DNA of 64,000 nucleotides from Deltaproteobacteria bacterium YD0425bin51 (GTDB taxonomy: Bacteria; Desulfobacterota; Desulfobacteria; Desulfobacterales; YD0425bin51): positions 31,106 through 95,105 of the forward strand of contig PDZS01000014.1 in assembly GCA_002753225.1 (NCBI GenBank). Reading direction: 5' to 3'. Positions 16,976-25,838 of the stretch are shown here, one piece after another (positions within the stretch are counted from its first letter, which is position 1; every line of letters begins with the position of its first letter). Position numbers and translations under genes: made by a program. The notes beneath the pieces are model-generated. The model saw nothing but the letters and a program-made list of their open reading frames with translations. It was not told the origin of the DNA and made no database searches.

Positions 16976-18734
16976 ATCATTAGTTGAACAAATAAAGCCA
17001 AAATTTTGGGATCATTATGATTCAGCCTCAGGTCCATTTAAACATCTTTTTAATTTTAGGCGCATATGGAAGCAGGCAATTATCATTATATGCGTTGTAA
17101 CTCTTTTGCCGATTATCTTTCTTACAATTGTTGATTACAATGTTACTAAAAATGCTGTTGAATCTGATTTTTTCCTTCGAACCGCAAGATTTGTTTCAAA
17201 TACAAGGAGAACTGTATCCTTTTTTCTTGAAGAGCGAAGGTTTGCTCTTGATTTTATAGTCAATGATAACAGTTTTGAGAGTTTAAAAACTCCAAAAAGG
17301 CTTGAACAAATTCTTAAAAATCTTAAAAGAAGTTTAGGAGGTTTTTCTGAAATAGAAATAATAGATTCTTCTGGAGAGGAATTACTAAGTGCTAGCGGAT
17401 TAAATCCAAATAGAAATATAAACCATAATAATTCATACTGGTTTAATGAAGTTAAAAATAAAGGTTATTATATAAGCGATTTATTTTTAGGTACTCAAAA
17501 TATACCAATGCTAAGTATATCAATCAAACACAAGTTGAATAATAATGAATTTTATATACTTAGAGGGACATTTGATATTGAACGATTTAAAGAACTGCTG
17601 TCCCAGCTTGAAGTAAGCGGACTTGAAGATGCTTTTATAATTAATCAAAAAGGGATTCTTCAGACTTCATCACGCAATTATGGCATGGTTTTATATAAAA
17701 TTCCACTTGAAGTTCCCAAATACCATGAAAGAACCCAGATGATTGAGGTAAAAAATGAAAAAGAAGAATCCCTTGTAATTGGTTATGCTTATATAAATGA
17801 CTCTCCTTTTATTCTTATGGTAGTTAAACATAAAGATGAACTTATGAAACCATGGTATAAGATACGTTTTCAGCTAATTGGATTTATAGCGTGCAGTATT
17901 TTAGTTATAATAATAGTTATTTTAGGGATGTCTACCTACCTTGTCAGCAATATCTACATGGCTGATCAAAAGAGGGTTGCAGCATTACACCAAGTTGAAT
18001 ATTCAAATAAGCTTGCATCAATTGGAAGGCTTGCTGCTGGTGTTGCCCATGAAATAAATAATCCACTGGCAATTATTAACGAAAAAGCAGGGCTTATAAT
18101 CGATATTTTTACATTTAAAGAAGAATATAAAAAAGATCAAAAGCTGTTTAACTTAGTAAAATCAATATTGTCATCAGTAGAGAGATGCGGAGCTATTACA
18201 AAAAGACTTTTAAACTTTGCGCGCCACATGGATGTCAGCATAGAATCATTAAATATTGAAGACGTTATAAACGAAGTTTTGAGTTTTTTAAACAAAGAAG
18301 CTGATTATAGATCCATAAGAGTTAATCTTTATGTAGATTCTAATATCCCTTCATTTAAAAGTGATAGAGGGAAACTACAGCAAATTTTTTTAAATTTAGT
18401 AAATAACGCTTTTGCTGCCATGAATGATGGAGGAGAGCTTAAAATATCAGCTAAATTAAAAGATAAAGATAATGTTTCAGTCACTATTTCTGATAATGGA
18501 TGTGGAATTTCAGAAACTGATATAAAGCGTGTATTTGAACCTTTTTTTACTACTAAAGCAAAAAAAGGGGGAACAGGTTTAGGCTTATCTATTACATATA
18601 GCTTGGTTCAAGAAATTGGAGGGCAAATATCAGTAAAGAGTAAAGTTGGTGAAGGTACTGATTTTATAATTATTTTACCTCTTATCCCACCTGAAAAAAA
18701 GGAAAGGCGGAATAATGCAGATATTACTAGTTGA
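16968..18734 (+). CDS. Membrane sensor histidine kinase with dCACHE-type sensor
   Basis: A 588-residue kinase with the same plan as the one at 8963: membrane segment about 35-57, extracytoplasmic CACHE-like domain about 60-300 (NSYWFNEVKNKGYYISDLFLG), second membrane segment about 305-330, HisKA box VAHEINNP with His near 360, and a complete ATPase domain (NLVNNAFAAMN, DNGCGI, GTGLGLS). The N-terminus has an extra cytoplasmic stretch of about 34 residues. The sensor differs enough from its paralogue to bind a different or modified ligand (inference). The start overlaps the previous gene by 8 bases, and the end overlaps the next receiver by 20 bases. Confidence 0.95.
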   Translation: MVKSLVEQIKPKFWDHYDSASGPFKHLFNFRRIWKQAIIIICVVTLLPIIFLTIVDYNVTKNAVESDFFLRTARFVSNTRRTVSFFLEERRFALDFIVNDNSFESLKTPKRLEQILKNLKRSLGGFSEIEIIDSSGEELLSASGLNPNRNINHNNSYWFNEVKNKGYYISDLFLGTQNIPMLSISIKHKLNNNEFYILRGTFDIERFKELLSQLEVSGLEDAFIINQKGILQTSSRNYGMVLYKIPLEVPKYHERTQMIEVKNEKEESLVIGYAYINDSPFILMVVKHKDELMKPWYKIRFQLIGFIACSILVIIIVILGMSTYLVSNIYMADQKRVAALHQVEYSNKLASIGRLAAGVAHEINNPLAIINEKAGLIIDIFTFKEEYKKDQKLFNLVKSILSSVERCGAITKRLLNFARHMDVSIESLNIEDVINEVLSFLNKEADYRSIRVNLYVDSNIPSFKSDRGKLQQIFLNLVNNAFAAMNDGGELKISAKLKDKDNVSVTISDNGCGISETDIKRVFEPFFTTKAKKGGTGLGLSITYSLVQEIGGQISVKSKVGEGTDFIIILPLIPPEKKERRNNADITS

Positions 18735-19080
18735 CGATGAAGAAGAATTGGTTTCAACTATAGCAGAACGCTTATCTTATAGAGGCATAGAAGCTGATTG
18801 GGCTACCAGCGGCGAAGAAGCGCTTAAACTTGTTAATAATAAAAAATATGACCTTGCTGTTCTAGATATTAAAATGCCTAAAATGGGAGGACTTAAATTA
18901 AAGAAATTAATAAATAAAAAATGTCCTGATATGAAATTTATTTTTTTGACAGGACATGGTTCTGAAGAGGACTTTAAAGAAGGAACAACTGAAGCAGGAG
19001 TTGATTATTATTTGGTTAAACCAGTAAAAATTGAAGCTCTTATGGAAAAGATGAAAACAATTTTAAAACAAGAAAGGTAA
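18715..19080 (+). CDS. Single-domain response regulator
   Basis: A 121-residue receiver with VDDEEE, LAVLDIKMPKMGG (phospho-Asp near 51), FLTGHGSE and YLVKPVK, so all catalytic positions are present. No output domain. GGAAAGGCGG in the end of the kinase gene serves as ribosome site, and the 20-base overlap couples their translation. It is followed four bases later by the kinase fragment at 19084, which may serve as its phosphotransfer partner. Confidence 0.95.
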   Translation: MQILLVDDEEELVSTIAERLSYRGIEADWATSGEEALKLVNNKKYDLAVLDIKMPKMGGLKLKKLINKKCPDMKFIFLTGHGSEEDFKEGTTEAGVDYYLVKPVKIEALMEKMKTILKQER

Positions 19081-19083
19081 AAC

Positions 19084-19746
19084 ATGCCATTTAAATTAGT
19101 TGGTGAGATTGGACTTAAATTTTTTGGGAAAATATCTGCTTCCATTTCCCATGAAATAAAAAATATTATGGCAATAATAAATGAAAATGCAGGATTAATA
19201 GAAGATTTAACTTTAATGTCAGAGAAAGGAATACCTATTGATCCTGAAAGGTTAAAAAATATTTCTGCAAAAATTATAAAGCAAGTAGCAAGAGCTGATA
19301 CTATATTAAAAAATATGAATAAATTTGCTCATAGCATAGATGAACCATTTGGGCAGATAGAACTTGGGGAGCTTATAAGTTTAGTATGCGGACTCTCAGC
19401 CAGATTTGCTTCCATGAAAGGAGTTAATGTTGAAGTAAATAACATAAAAACTCCAATAATAATAATTACAAATCCATTTTTTATGCAAACAATAATTTTC
19501 AGATGCATAAATTTCACCATGGATAATTGTGAAAAAGGTAAAACAGTTTTTATAACTTCTAAAGATAATGGAAATAGCGCAACTATAGCCTTTGGGAAAT
19601 TGAGGGAATTTTTTGAAAGCAAAGAAAACTTAAACTTCCCTCAAAAAGAAGAAAAAATACTGCTTAATGCTCTTAAATCTGAGATGATATTATCTTTAGA
19701 TACAAAAGAACTTATTCTGAATATTCCTAAAGATATAAACAAATAA
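19084..19746 (+). CDS. Histidine kinase dimerisation-domain protein without a working ATPase domain
   Basis: A 220-residue soluble protein. Residues 14-90 are a HisKA-type dimerisation/phosphotransfer domain with an intact H box, ISASISHEIKN, His23. The following about 110 residues align in length with a kinase ATPase domain but lack the Asn of the N box (the place reads INFTMDNCEKG), have no DxGxG and no GLGL lid. It should not bind ATP. By analogy with Spo0B-type proteins it could pass phosphate between receivers. It starts only 4 bases after the preceding receiver gene and is followed by another receiver. Confidence 0.8.
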   Translation: MPFKLVGEIGLKFFGKISASISHEIKNIMAIINENAGLIEDLTLMSEKGIPIDPERLKNISAKIIKQVARADTILKNMNKFAHSIDEPFGQIELGELISLVCGLSARFASMKGVNVEVNNIKTPIIIITNPFFMQTIIFRCINFTMDNCEKGKTVFITSKDNGNSATIAFGKLREFFESKENLNFPQKEEKILLNALKSEMILSLDTKELILNIPKDINK

Positions 19747-19769
19747 ATAAATAAACAAAGGAGCTTAAA

Positions 19770-20198
19770 ATGGGAGAAAAAGTTTTATTAATAGATGATG
19801 AGAAAGATTTTATTGAAACTTTGGCAGAGAGAATGAAAAATAGAGGAATGAAAGTATCAACATCTACATCACCAATAGAAGCTTTAAAAAAAGTTGAAAA
19901 TGAAGATTTTGATGCAGTTGTTCTTGATCTTATGATGCCTGAAATGGACGGCATTAAGGCTCTTACAGCTATTAGGGAAAAGAATCCCCAAATGCAGGTA
20001 ATTCTCCTTACAGGACATGCAACTATTGAAAAAGGGATTGAAGCTATGAAATTAGGTGCTGCTGATTTTCTAGAAAAACCAATAGATATTGCAAAACTAA
20101 GCGAAAAAATAAAAACAGCTCAGGCAAAAAAAATGATCCTTGTTGAAAAAGGTGCTGAAGAAAAAATTAAAAATATCTTAGGCGGAAAAGGTTGGTAA
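19770..20198 (+). CDS. Single-domain response regulator
   Basis: A 142-residue receiver with DDEKDF, AVVLDLMMPEMDG, LLTGHATIE and FLEKPID, complete by motif. It has a short charged tail ending in Gly-Gly-Lys-Gly-Trp, whose codons overlap the start of the sigma-54 activator gene by 7 bases. AAAGGAG precedes the ATG. Coupled translation with the activator and the neighbouring dimerisation-domain protein suggests it is a relay step to the activator (inference). Confidence 0.95.
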   Translation: MGEKVLLIDDEKDFIETLAERMKNRGMKVSTSTSPIEALKKVENEDFDAVVLDLMMPEMDGIKALTAIREKNPQMQVILLTGHATIEKGIEAMKLGAADFLEKPIDIAKLSEKIKTAQAKKMILVEKGAEEKIKNILGGKGW

Positions 20199-21541
20199 AT
20201 TGTAAAACATCAATACTTATTATTGATGATGAAAAGATAAGTCTTAAACATTTGGTTAGAATTTTTCAAAAAGAAGGCTTTGATGCCACTGGTGTATCTG
20301 ATGGAGAGAAAGCATTAGAACTTATTGATTCCAAATCTTTTGATCTTATACTCACTGATCTGGTTATGGGAAAAACAGGAGGGCTTGAAATCCTTGCAAA
20401 AGCAAAAAGCCATGATCCTGATACAGAGGTTGTTATTATTACTGGCTACGGCTCTGTTGAGAGTGCAATTGAAGCTACCAAAATGGGCGTTTTTCACTAT
20501 ATTCAAAAACCGATTCGGCCAGATGAAGTTCGTCATATTGCAAAGCAAGCGATAAAAAAGCGAGAACTTACGATGCGTGTTAGAGAGCTTGAGCAGAAAC
20601 CTTCTCAAAACCTTTCAAGCATTGTGGGTAATAGTTCAGGGATTGCTTTAATTAAACGAACCATTCGTCAGATTGAAAATTCTGATTCAAATGTTTTGAT
20701 TACAGGAGAGTCAGGGTCTGGAAAGGAATTGATAGCAAAGGCAATTCATACAACTTCAAAACGGAAAGATAAATGTTTTCTTGCCATTAACTGCGCATCT
20801 TTTACAGAAGAACTTCTGGCAAATGAATTATTCGGACATGAAAAAGACGCATATACAGGAGCTATGCAAACTAAAGCTGGATTAATTGAGACTGCAGATG
20901 GAGGAACCATTTTTTTCGACGAAGTTGGAGATATGCCGATCTCTATGCAGGCAAAACTTTTGCGGGTAATTCAGGAACGTGAAGTGATTCGAGTTGGAGG
21001 AACAAAATCAATCCCTGTAAATATCAGAGTAATCTGTGCTACAAATAAGGACTTAAAAAAAATGTGTAAAACAGGCACATTTAGAGAAGACTTCTATTTC
21101 AGATTGAATGTAATTCCAATCCATATGCCCTCTCTTTCAGAGAGAAAAGAAGACATACCTCAGCTTGCAGCCTATTTTTTAAGGCGTTATGAAAAAAACA
21201 GCGTAAAAAAAATAAATGGTTTTTCCGATGAAGTTTTAAGAATTTTAATTAATTATGAATATCCAGGAAATGTTAGAGAACTAGAAAATATTATTGAACA
21301 TGCTTCTTCCATGGCTCAAAGCAGCCAGATCGAATTAAAAGACCTTCCCCCAGATTTAACCAGCTTAGATTCCTTTACATTCAACCCTGATAATCAAAAT
21401 CTAAAAACCCTTGAAGAAATGGAGTCAGAGTATATTCAGTGGGTTTTAGAGCACGTTGACTATAAAAAATCCAAAGCTTCTGAGATTTTAGGAATTGATC
21501 GTGCGTCACTATATCGCAAGCTAAAACGTTTAGAAAAATAA
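20192..21541 (+). CDS. NtrC-family sigma-54 response regulator (bacterial enhancer-binding protein)
   Basis: A 449-residue activator: receiver about 5-125 (IDDEK, LILTDLVMGKTGG, ITGYGS, IQKPIR), AAA+ domain about 145-375, and Fis-type helix-turn-helix about 408-449 (KSKASEILGIDRASLYRKL). Walker A is GESGSGKE near 172-179, and Walker B lies in GGTIFFDEVGDM. The loop that touches sigma-54, usually GAFTGA, reads DAYTGA, which still holds the essential Thr-Gly-Ala. The start is a TTG at 20192 overlapping the preceding receiver by 7 bases; no upstream ATG fits. It is the last gene of the first half of the block. Directly downstream lie three palindromes and a sigma-54 promoter, its probable target. 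Confidence 0.95.
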   Translation: MVNCKTSILIIDDEKISLKHLVRIFQKEGFDATGVSDGEKALELIDSKSFDLILTDLVMGKTGGLEILAKAKSHDPDTEVVIITGYGSVESAIEATKMGVFHYIQKPIRPDEVRHIAKQAIKKRELTMRVRELEQKPSQNLSSIVGNSSGIALIKRTIRQIENSDSNVLITGESGSGKELIAKAIHTTSKRKDKCFLAINCASFTEELLANELFGHEKDAYTGAMQTKAGLIETADGGTIFFDEVGDMPISMQAKLLRVIQEREVIRVGGTKSIPVNIRVICATNKDLKKMCKTGTFREDFYFRLNVIPIHMPSLSERKEDIPQLAAYFLRRYEKNSVKKINGFSDEVLRILINYEYPGNVRELENIIEHASSMAQSSQIELKDLPPDLTSLDSFTFNPDNQNLKTLEEMESEYIQWVLEHVDYKKSKASEILGIDRASLYRKLKRLEK

Positions 21542-21543
21542 GC

Positions 21544-21650
21544 GTTGCAAAAAGCAACAATCATAGTTGTCTTCTGCAACGCTTGTGCCATATCCCCTAA
21601 ATTCAAGATTTCAATCATTTAATTCTTCAATTCATGTTGCTTTTTGCAAC
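21544..21650. promoter_or_regulatory. Three palindromic upstream activator sites
   Basis: Three 15-base palindromes share the form GTTGC-N5-GCAAC: GTTGCAAAAAGCAAC (21544-21558), GTTGTCTTCTGCAAC (21566-21580, one mismatch) and GTTGCTTTTTGCAAC (21636-21650, the exact reverse complement of the first). The first two are centred 22 bases apart, two helical turns, and the third 70 bases further. They lie about 190, 168 and 98 bases before the expected transcription start of the sigma-54 promoter at 21715. This is the normal arrangement for enhancer-binding protein sites. AGCGTTGCA and TGCAACGCT also form a 9-base-armed inverted repeat spanning 21541-21583. Confidence 0.8.
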
Positions 21651-21714
21651 ACCATAAAAACTGAAAATTATTATAACTATCTTAAATTAAATAATATTAT
21701 TTTATTTTAAATTA

Positions 21715-21730
21715 TGGCAATATTTTTGCA
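21715..21730 (+). promoter_or_regulatory. Sigma-54 promoter (-24/-12) for the second half of the block
   Basis: TGGCAATATTTTTGCA has GG at 21716-21717, exactly ten bases, then GC at 21728-21729, matching the sigma-54 consensus TGGCA-N6-TTGCA closely. Transcription would start near 21741, leaving a leader of about 50 bases before the ATG at 21792, with AGGGGAAG upstream of that ATG. Confidence 0.85.
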
Positions 21731-21791
21731 ATATTATGAATTATTTGTTCATAGAAATAAAAACCAATGTTGAAATAAAGGGGAAGCGGTT

Positions 21792-23306
21792 ATGCAAATT
21801 ATCTGTTTATCAAGAGGAAGCTATGAATATAGCAAGAATCTTGCAGAAAAATTAGCATCGAAGACAGGCTATACATGTATAAGCCGTGAAATGATTACAG
21901 ATGAGGCTACAGCTTTTGGCATACCTGTGGGTAAGTTAGAAATGGCTATAATGAAAAAGAGACCTTTATCTGAGGAAATGTCTATCGAGGCTGATTTATA
22001 CAAAGCTTTTGTAACTCAGTATCTTTGTGAAAAAGGATTGCAGCAAAGTATCATTTATCATGGAAGGACGGGGCATTTAGTGCTACCCGGGTTATCTAAT
22101 GTACTTCGGGTTAGAGCTATAGCAGATATGGACGATCGGATAAAGTTTGCCATGAACAGGTTGAATCTTTCATGGGAAAAAGCAAAAGATTACAACGAAC
22201 TCGTGGATGAGGATATTAGGCGTTGGGTTCGTATTTTATATAATGTCGATTGGGATGATCCATCTCTTTACGATGTTACAATTAATGCAGCACATTTATC
22301 TGCTGAAAATGCAGCGAGCGCACTTGTTCAGGTAGCCCAGCTTCCTGAATTTATGGTTACTCCGGTTTCCAAACAGAGGCTGGAAGACTTGCTTTTATCT
22401 TCCAAATGCCGTCTTGCCATAGGCAAATTTGAACCAACTTGTGATCTCAAAGTAACTGTTCGTGCTGATAAAGGTAATGTTTCAGTCACATACCTGCCGC
22501 GCCAGACAAAAGAGGCTGAAATGATTCCAAAAGCATTAAAAGATATTAAAGGGATTAAATCTTTAGTCTGTACAATTGCTACAACAAATATCTTGTATAT
22601 TGCTGAACAGTTCAATCCAGGTGCAGAAGCATTTGATCATCTTATCAATATTGCTGAAAAGTGGAATGCCTCTGTTGAACTTGTTCATTTATCTTATGAT
22701 TCCAAACAAGAAGAAAATGGAGATAATATATCTGAGAAGCGTACAAAATCAAAAGAAGCTAATGGCGGGATACTAGATGATATGGAAGAAGTTGACCGCC
22801 TAAAAATAGCTGGCTGTGGTGTTCAGGAATCAATGAATAAGCTCATTCAAGTTGGAAGATCGGGCGGCTTTCATTCTGCTTATGGTTCAAGCTCTTTAGT
22901 AAACAGCATAAGTCGGACTGAGAATAACAGTTTAATCGTTGTCGGTGATGTTTTTCATTCCAAAGGCGCTGCTAAAAAAAGGCTAAAACGTGATCTTATA
23001 AGTCAAATGGCTGATAAATTCCATGTACCGGTTATAGGTACTGAAGATTTAAAATCCCATTATCTATTTGGTCCAAAACAGCTTATAAGTCTTGTAGTCA
23101 GCGGAGTTTTTGGCGTTATCCTATATTTGACTATATTTTTGCAGCAAGAACCAATCTTAAAATTTCTTTCAAGTGGTCATATACCATCAAATCCTATGTA
23201 TCTAAAAATTGCAGCAGCAGCTACACTTGCTGTAAGTGTTCCAATTATAGCTCATATCATCGGTGGATTTTTTGAAAATATTTTAAAACTAGCAAAGCTT
23301 GAATAA
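21792..23306 (+). CDS. Cytidylate-kinase-like / BON-like / USP-like membrane protein
   Basis: A 504-residue mosaic. Residues 1-190 are cytidylate-kinase-like (LSRGSYEYSKNLAEKLA, DDRIKFAMNRLNLS, RRWVRILYNVDWDDPSLYDV) but with no Gly-rich phosphate loop. About 195-270 is BON-like. About 275-430 has strands and a VVGD-containing segment like HUP/universal-stress domains (NASVELVHLSYD, NNSLIVVGDVFHSKGAAKKR). Two membrane segments lie near 433-453 and 472-497. It shares the DPSLYD and RRWV/ASWV blocks with the fusion at 15746, so they are paralogues. First gene behind the sigma-54 promoter and 15 bases before the TSUP permease; a regulatory subunit or sensor for that permease is a reasonable inference. 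Confidence 0.8.
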   Translation: MQIICLSRGSYEYSKNLAEKLASKTGYTCISREMITDEATAFGIPVGKLEMAIMKKRPLSEEMSIEADLYKAFVTQYLCEKGLQQSIIYHGRTGHLVLPGLSNVLRVRAIADMDDRIKFAMNRLNLSWEKAKDYNELVDEDIRRWVRILYNVDWDDPSLYDVTINAAHLSAENAASALVQVAQLPEFMVTPVSKQRLEDLLLSSKCRLAIGKFEPTCDLKVTVRADKGNVSVTYLPRQTKEAEMIPKALKDIKGIKSLVCTIATTNILYIAEQFNPGAEAFDHLINIAEKWNASVELVHLSYDSKQEENGDNISEKRTKSKEANGGILDDMEEVDRLKIAGCGVQESMNKLIQVGRSGGFHSAYGSSSLVNSISRTENNSLIVVGDVFHSKGAAKKRLKRDLISQMADKFHVPVIGTEDLKSHYLFGPKQLISLVVSGVFGVILYLTIFLQQEPILKFLSSGHIPSNPMYLKIAAAATLAVSVPIIAHIIGGFFENILKLAKLE

Positions 23307-23321
23307 GTGAGGTGAATTATT

Positions 23322-24413
23322 ATGAATCCTTTAGGCGATCTTTTTATCAATATAACATTAAGTTCTGCGTTACAAATATCAATACTGGGGTTTATAGGAG
23401 GAATACTCAGCGGATTTATCGGTTCAGGAGGTGCTTTTTTTATGACTCCTGGCATGATGAATTTAGGTGTCATGGGTCCTGTTGCAGTTGCAAGTAACAT
23501 TACACATAAGTTTGGCAAGGCAATTGTCGGTTCAAAAAAACATGGCGAGTTAGGCAATGTCGATAAAAGACTTTCAATATTTATGCTGATTACTGCAGCA
23601 TTAGGGATTAAGCTTGCAGTATGGGCAATGACTTTTATGTTCTCAAAAGAAGGAGGAGCAAAAGGAGCTGGAGCCAACCTATATATAAGTTTGGTATTTG
23701 TCATTGTTCTTTCAGTAGTTTCTCTTTCCATGCTTCGAGATATTATTAAATCAAGAAAATTGAAAGAATCAGGTCCATCTACAAAAATAGTCGATTTTTT
23801 AAGCACGCTTCGTCTACACCCTATAATTCATTTTCCTGTATCTGATGTAAAAGTTTCATTATGGGTTGTTCTGATTTGCGGTTTGGCAACAGGATATCTT
23901 GCAGGAACAATAGGCGTTGGCGGATTTATTGGTGTTCCTGCTATGATTTATGTGTTTGGTGTTCCTGCTGCAGTTGCTGCAGGAACTGAACTTTATCTTG
24001 CAATATTTATGGGCGTATTTGGAGCTCTAAATTATGCTTATGAAGGACTAGTTGATATCAGAATGGTATTACTTCTTTATTCTGGGTCTTTATTAGGAAT
24101 CCATATAGGTGCATTGGGAACAAAAATTGTCAAAGAAGTTGTAATCCGTCTTGTAACAAGTTTGATTATCATTATGTGTGTACTAAGCAGACTAATTGCT
24201 ATTCCAATGTATCTTCAGCAATTAGGTATGATTGGCATGGATCCTGTTTACAACGATTATTTAAATACAGCAAGCAAATCGCTTTTATATGTAAGCGGGA
24301 TTGGCGGAGGTTTGTTAATTCTTTATTTTGTCTTTAAATCAGTTATTCAGCGTAGAAAAATTCAAAAAAGTCTATCTATAGGCATTCTAAATACTGCACA
24401 ACGAGCAGCATAA
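23322..24413 (+). CDS. TSUP (TauE/SafE) family anion permease
   Basis: A 363-residue membrane protein with about eight hydrophobic segments and the repeated TSUP signature: first half LGFIGGILSGFIGSGGAFFMTPGMM, second half GLATGYLAGTIGVGGFIGVPAMIY. TSUP proteins move sulfite, sulfoacetate, thiosulfate, sulfate-like anions or other small organic acids. The length is above the usual 250-270 because of a cytoplasmic loop between the halves (about 100-175). GAGGTG lies before the ATG. It sits in the sigma-54-driven operon with the USP-like mosaic protein upstream and a hypothetical gene 4 bases downstream. Confidence 0.92.
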   Translation: MNPLGDLFINITLSSALQISILGFIGGILSGFIGSGGAFFMTPGMMNLGVMGPVAVASNITHKFGKAIVGSKKHGELGNVDKRLSIFMLITAALGIKLAVWAMTFMFSKEGGAKGAGANLYISLVFVIVLSVVSLSMLRDIIKSRKLKESGPSTKIVDFLSTLRLHPIIHFPVSDVKVSLWVVLICGLATGYLAGTIGVGGFIGVPAMIYVFGVPAAVAAGTELYLAIFMGVFGALNYAYEGLVDIRMVLLLYSGSLLGIHIGALGTKIVKEVVIRLVTSLIIIMCVLSRLIAIPMYLQQLGMIGMDPVYNDYLNTASKSLLYVSGIGGGLLILYFVFKSVIQRRKIQKSLSIGILNTAQRAA

Positions 24414-24416
24414 CTT

Positions 24417-25415
24417 ATGAGAGATTTTTATATGAAATTATTAAATAATATATTAAATCCATTTATTCGGAAAGAAAAGCCCATAATAGAAGCTCGGATA
24501 AAAGTTTTACGATTCAGAAAATTTCTGGAAAATGCAAGGACTCTTATGGATTTGATTGAGGATGGAAAAGAAAAATTAAAAGAAGAATACATTCTTGATC
24601 GCAGCTATATATCATCATTAGTAGATAAAGTAATTGAAAACGTTAGAATGCTTGTCTTTAATGCCTGTATGCTGGTTCCTGAAGGCGGAGAAATACTTTA
24701 TAAAGAATTTGATGAACATAAAATATTAGCACAAAAAGATATATTGAATATCATATCCGAAAAATCAATATCTCCTAAAGATAAAAATGAATCTGAAGAG
24801 CCTGAATATAGGTTATTAAGAAATGCAGTAACTTGGATGATTGGACCTTTTTCTAAATTGCGTCCAACAGTCATGGATTTTATCAAACAGACATTTGATC
24901 ACGTTATCTTTGGATTAAGCAAATTTGTTTATCCTCAAGGTATTGTAAGTCAATTGGATTTAAACAAAAGCGGTAATGATTACCACTTGGATATAATCCA
25001 ATTAGAAGAAAATATTATTTTGAAAAACAGAAAAAAATTAGCCATTAATGATATTCAGTGCAGGCCTTTGGGGTTCATGCTTATGGATAATGAAAAAAGC
25101 ATGAATATCGATACAAAATCGCTTTCAAATCAAAAGAATTGGTTTGCTGCTGTGTCTAGAGACTATTTAAGCCTTTCTACTAAAAATCCCCAAAATATTA
25201 TACTTCTGGATGCTCAACTGAGCGGATTTGTAGATTCGGATTTTATTTTTATTTTTGCAAATAAGTCGATTACTTTAGAAAACTTATTACCTAAAGGTTT
25301 TAGGGTTGAAAAGACTAATTTAGGAACAATGGCATGGAATTATGATACGCCAAAAAACATCATGGAAAATCATTTGGCTTATCTAAGCCAAAAAATTTTA
25401 AAGTTATACAATTAG
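24417..25415 (+). CDS. Conserved-looking hypothetical protein, 332 residues
   Basis: I recognise no domain. The protein is soluble and charged. The N-terminal 100 residues are predicted helical (RKFLENARTLMDLIEDGKEKLKEEY), and the C-terminal 150 residues look mixed alpha/beta, with a hydrophobic FVDSDFIFIFANKSI strand region and a closing helix. An alternative start ATG at 24432 has GAGAG nearby; the first ATG follows the TSUP stop by three bases. Its position between the TSUP permease and a receiver, in a sigma-54-driven operon that also holds a phosphoswivel protein, suggests a dedicated role in this system rather than a general one. Confidence 0.7.
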   Translation: MRDFYMKLLNNILNPFIRKEKPIIEARIKVLRFRKFLENARTLMDLIEDGKEKLKEEYILDRSYISSLVDKVIENVRMLVFNACMLVPEGGEILYKEFDEHKILAQKDILNIISEKSISPKDKNESEEPEYRLLRNAVTWMIGPFSKLRPTVMDFIKQTFDHVIFGLSKFVYPQGIVSQLDLNKSGNDYHLDIIQLEENIILKNRKKLAINDIQCRPLGFMLMDNEKSMNIDTKSLSNQKNWFAAVSRDYLSLSTKNPQNIILLDAQLSGFVDSDFIFIFANKSITLENLLPKGFRVEKTNLGTMAWNYDTPKNIMENHLAYLSQKILKLYN

Positions 25416-25431
25416 TTAAAGGAATAAAATA

Positions 25432-25815
25432 ATGGAAAACAGACAACTTCGCATAATGGTCATAGATGATGAGCAGATTGTTGGGAAAAGATTAAAATCA
25501 GCTTTAGAAAAAACAGGCGATATCATAGAAACTTTCGAAGATGGTGTTAAAGCATTGGAGCGCTTAAATAATCATCCATTTGATATAGTTGTAACAGATA
25601 TAAGAATGGATGAAATTGATGGAATTGAGATTTTGGAGAAAGTACTTGCAAAATCAAATCAAACTAAAGTCATAATGATTACTGGATATGCAACTGTTGA
25701 AATGGCAAGAGAAGCACTTGCCAAGGGAGCATTTGATTTTATTGCCAAACCATTTAAGCCAAATGATCTGCGGGCTATAATCGACAAAGCAGCCAAAGAA
25801 TTAAGAAAAAATTAA
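25432..25815 (+). CDS. Single-domain response regulator
   Basis: A 127-residue receiver with VIDDEQ, IVVTDIRMDEIDG (phospho-Asp near 56), MITGYATVE and FIAKPFKPND, complete by motif. These segments are closer to NtrC-type receivers than to the GHG-type receivers elsewhere in the block, so it was probably acquired or duplicated separately. No output domain. It precedes the PEP-synthase-like protein by 23 bases. AAAGGAAT lies before the ATG. Confidence 0.95.
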   Translation: MENRQLRIMVIDDEQIVGKRLKSALEKTGDIIETFEDGVKALERLNNHPFDIVVTDIRMDEIDGIEILEKVLAKSNQTKVIMITGYATVEMAREALAKGAFDFIAKPFKPNDLRAIIDKAAKELRKN

Positions 25816-25838
25816 ATAAAGATTCAGGAAAAATTTTT

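Noticed and set aside
21541..21583. Inverted repeat considered as the terminator of the first half of the block
   Set aside because: There is no T tract after the stem, and the repeat is better explained as paired activator sites.
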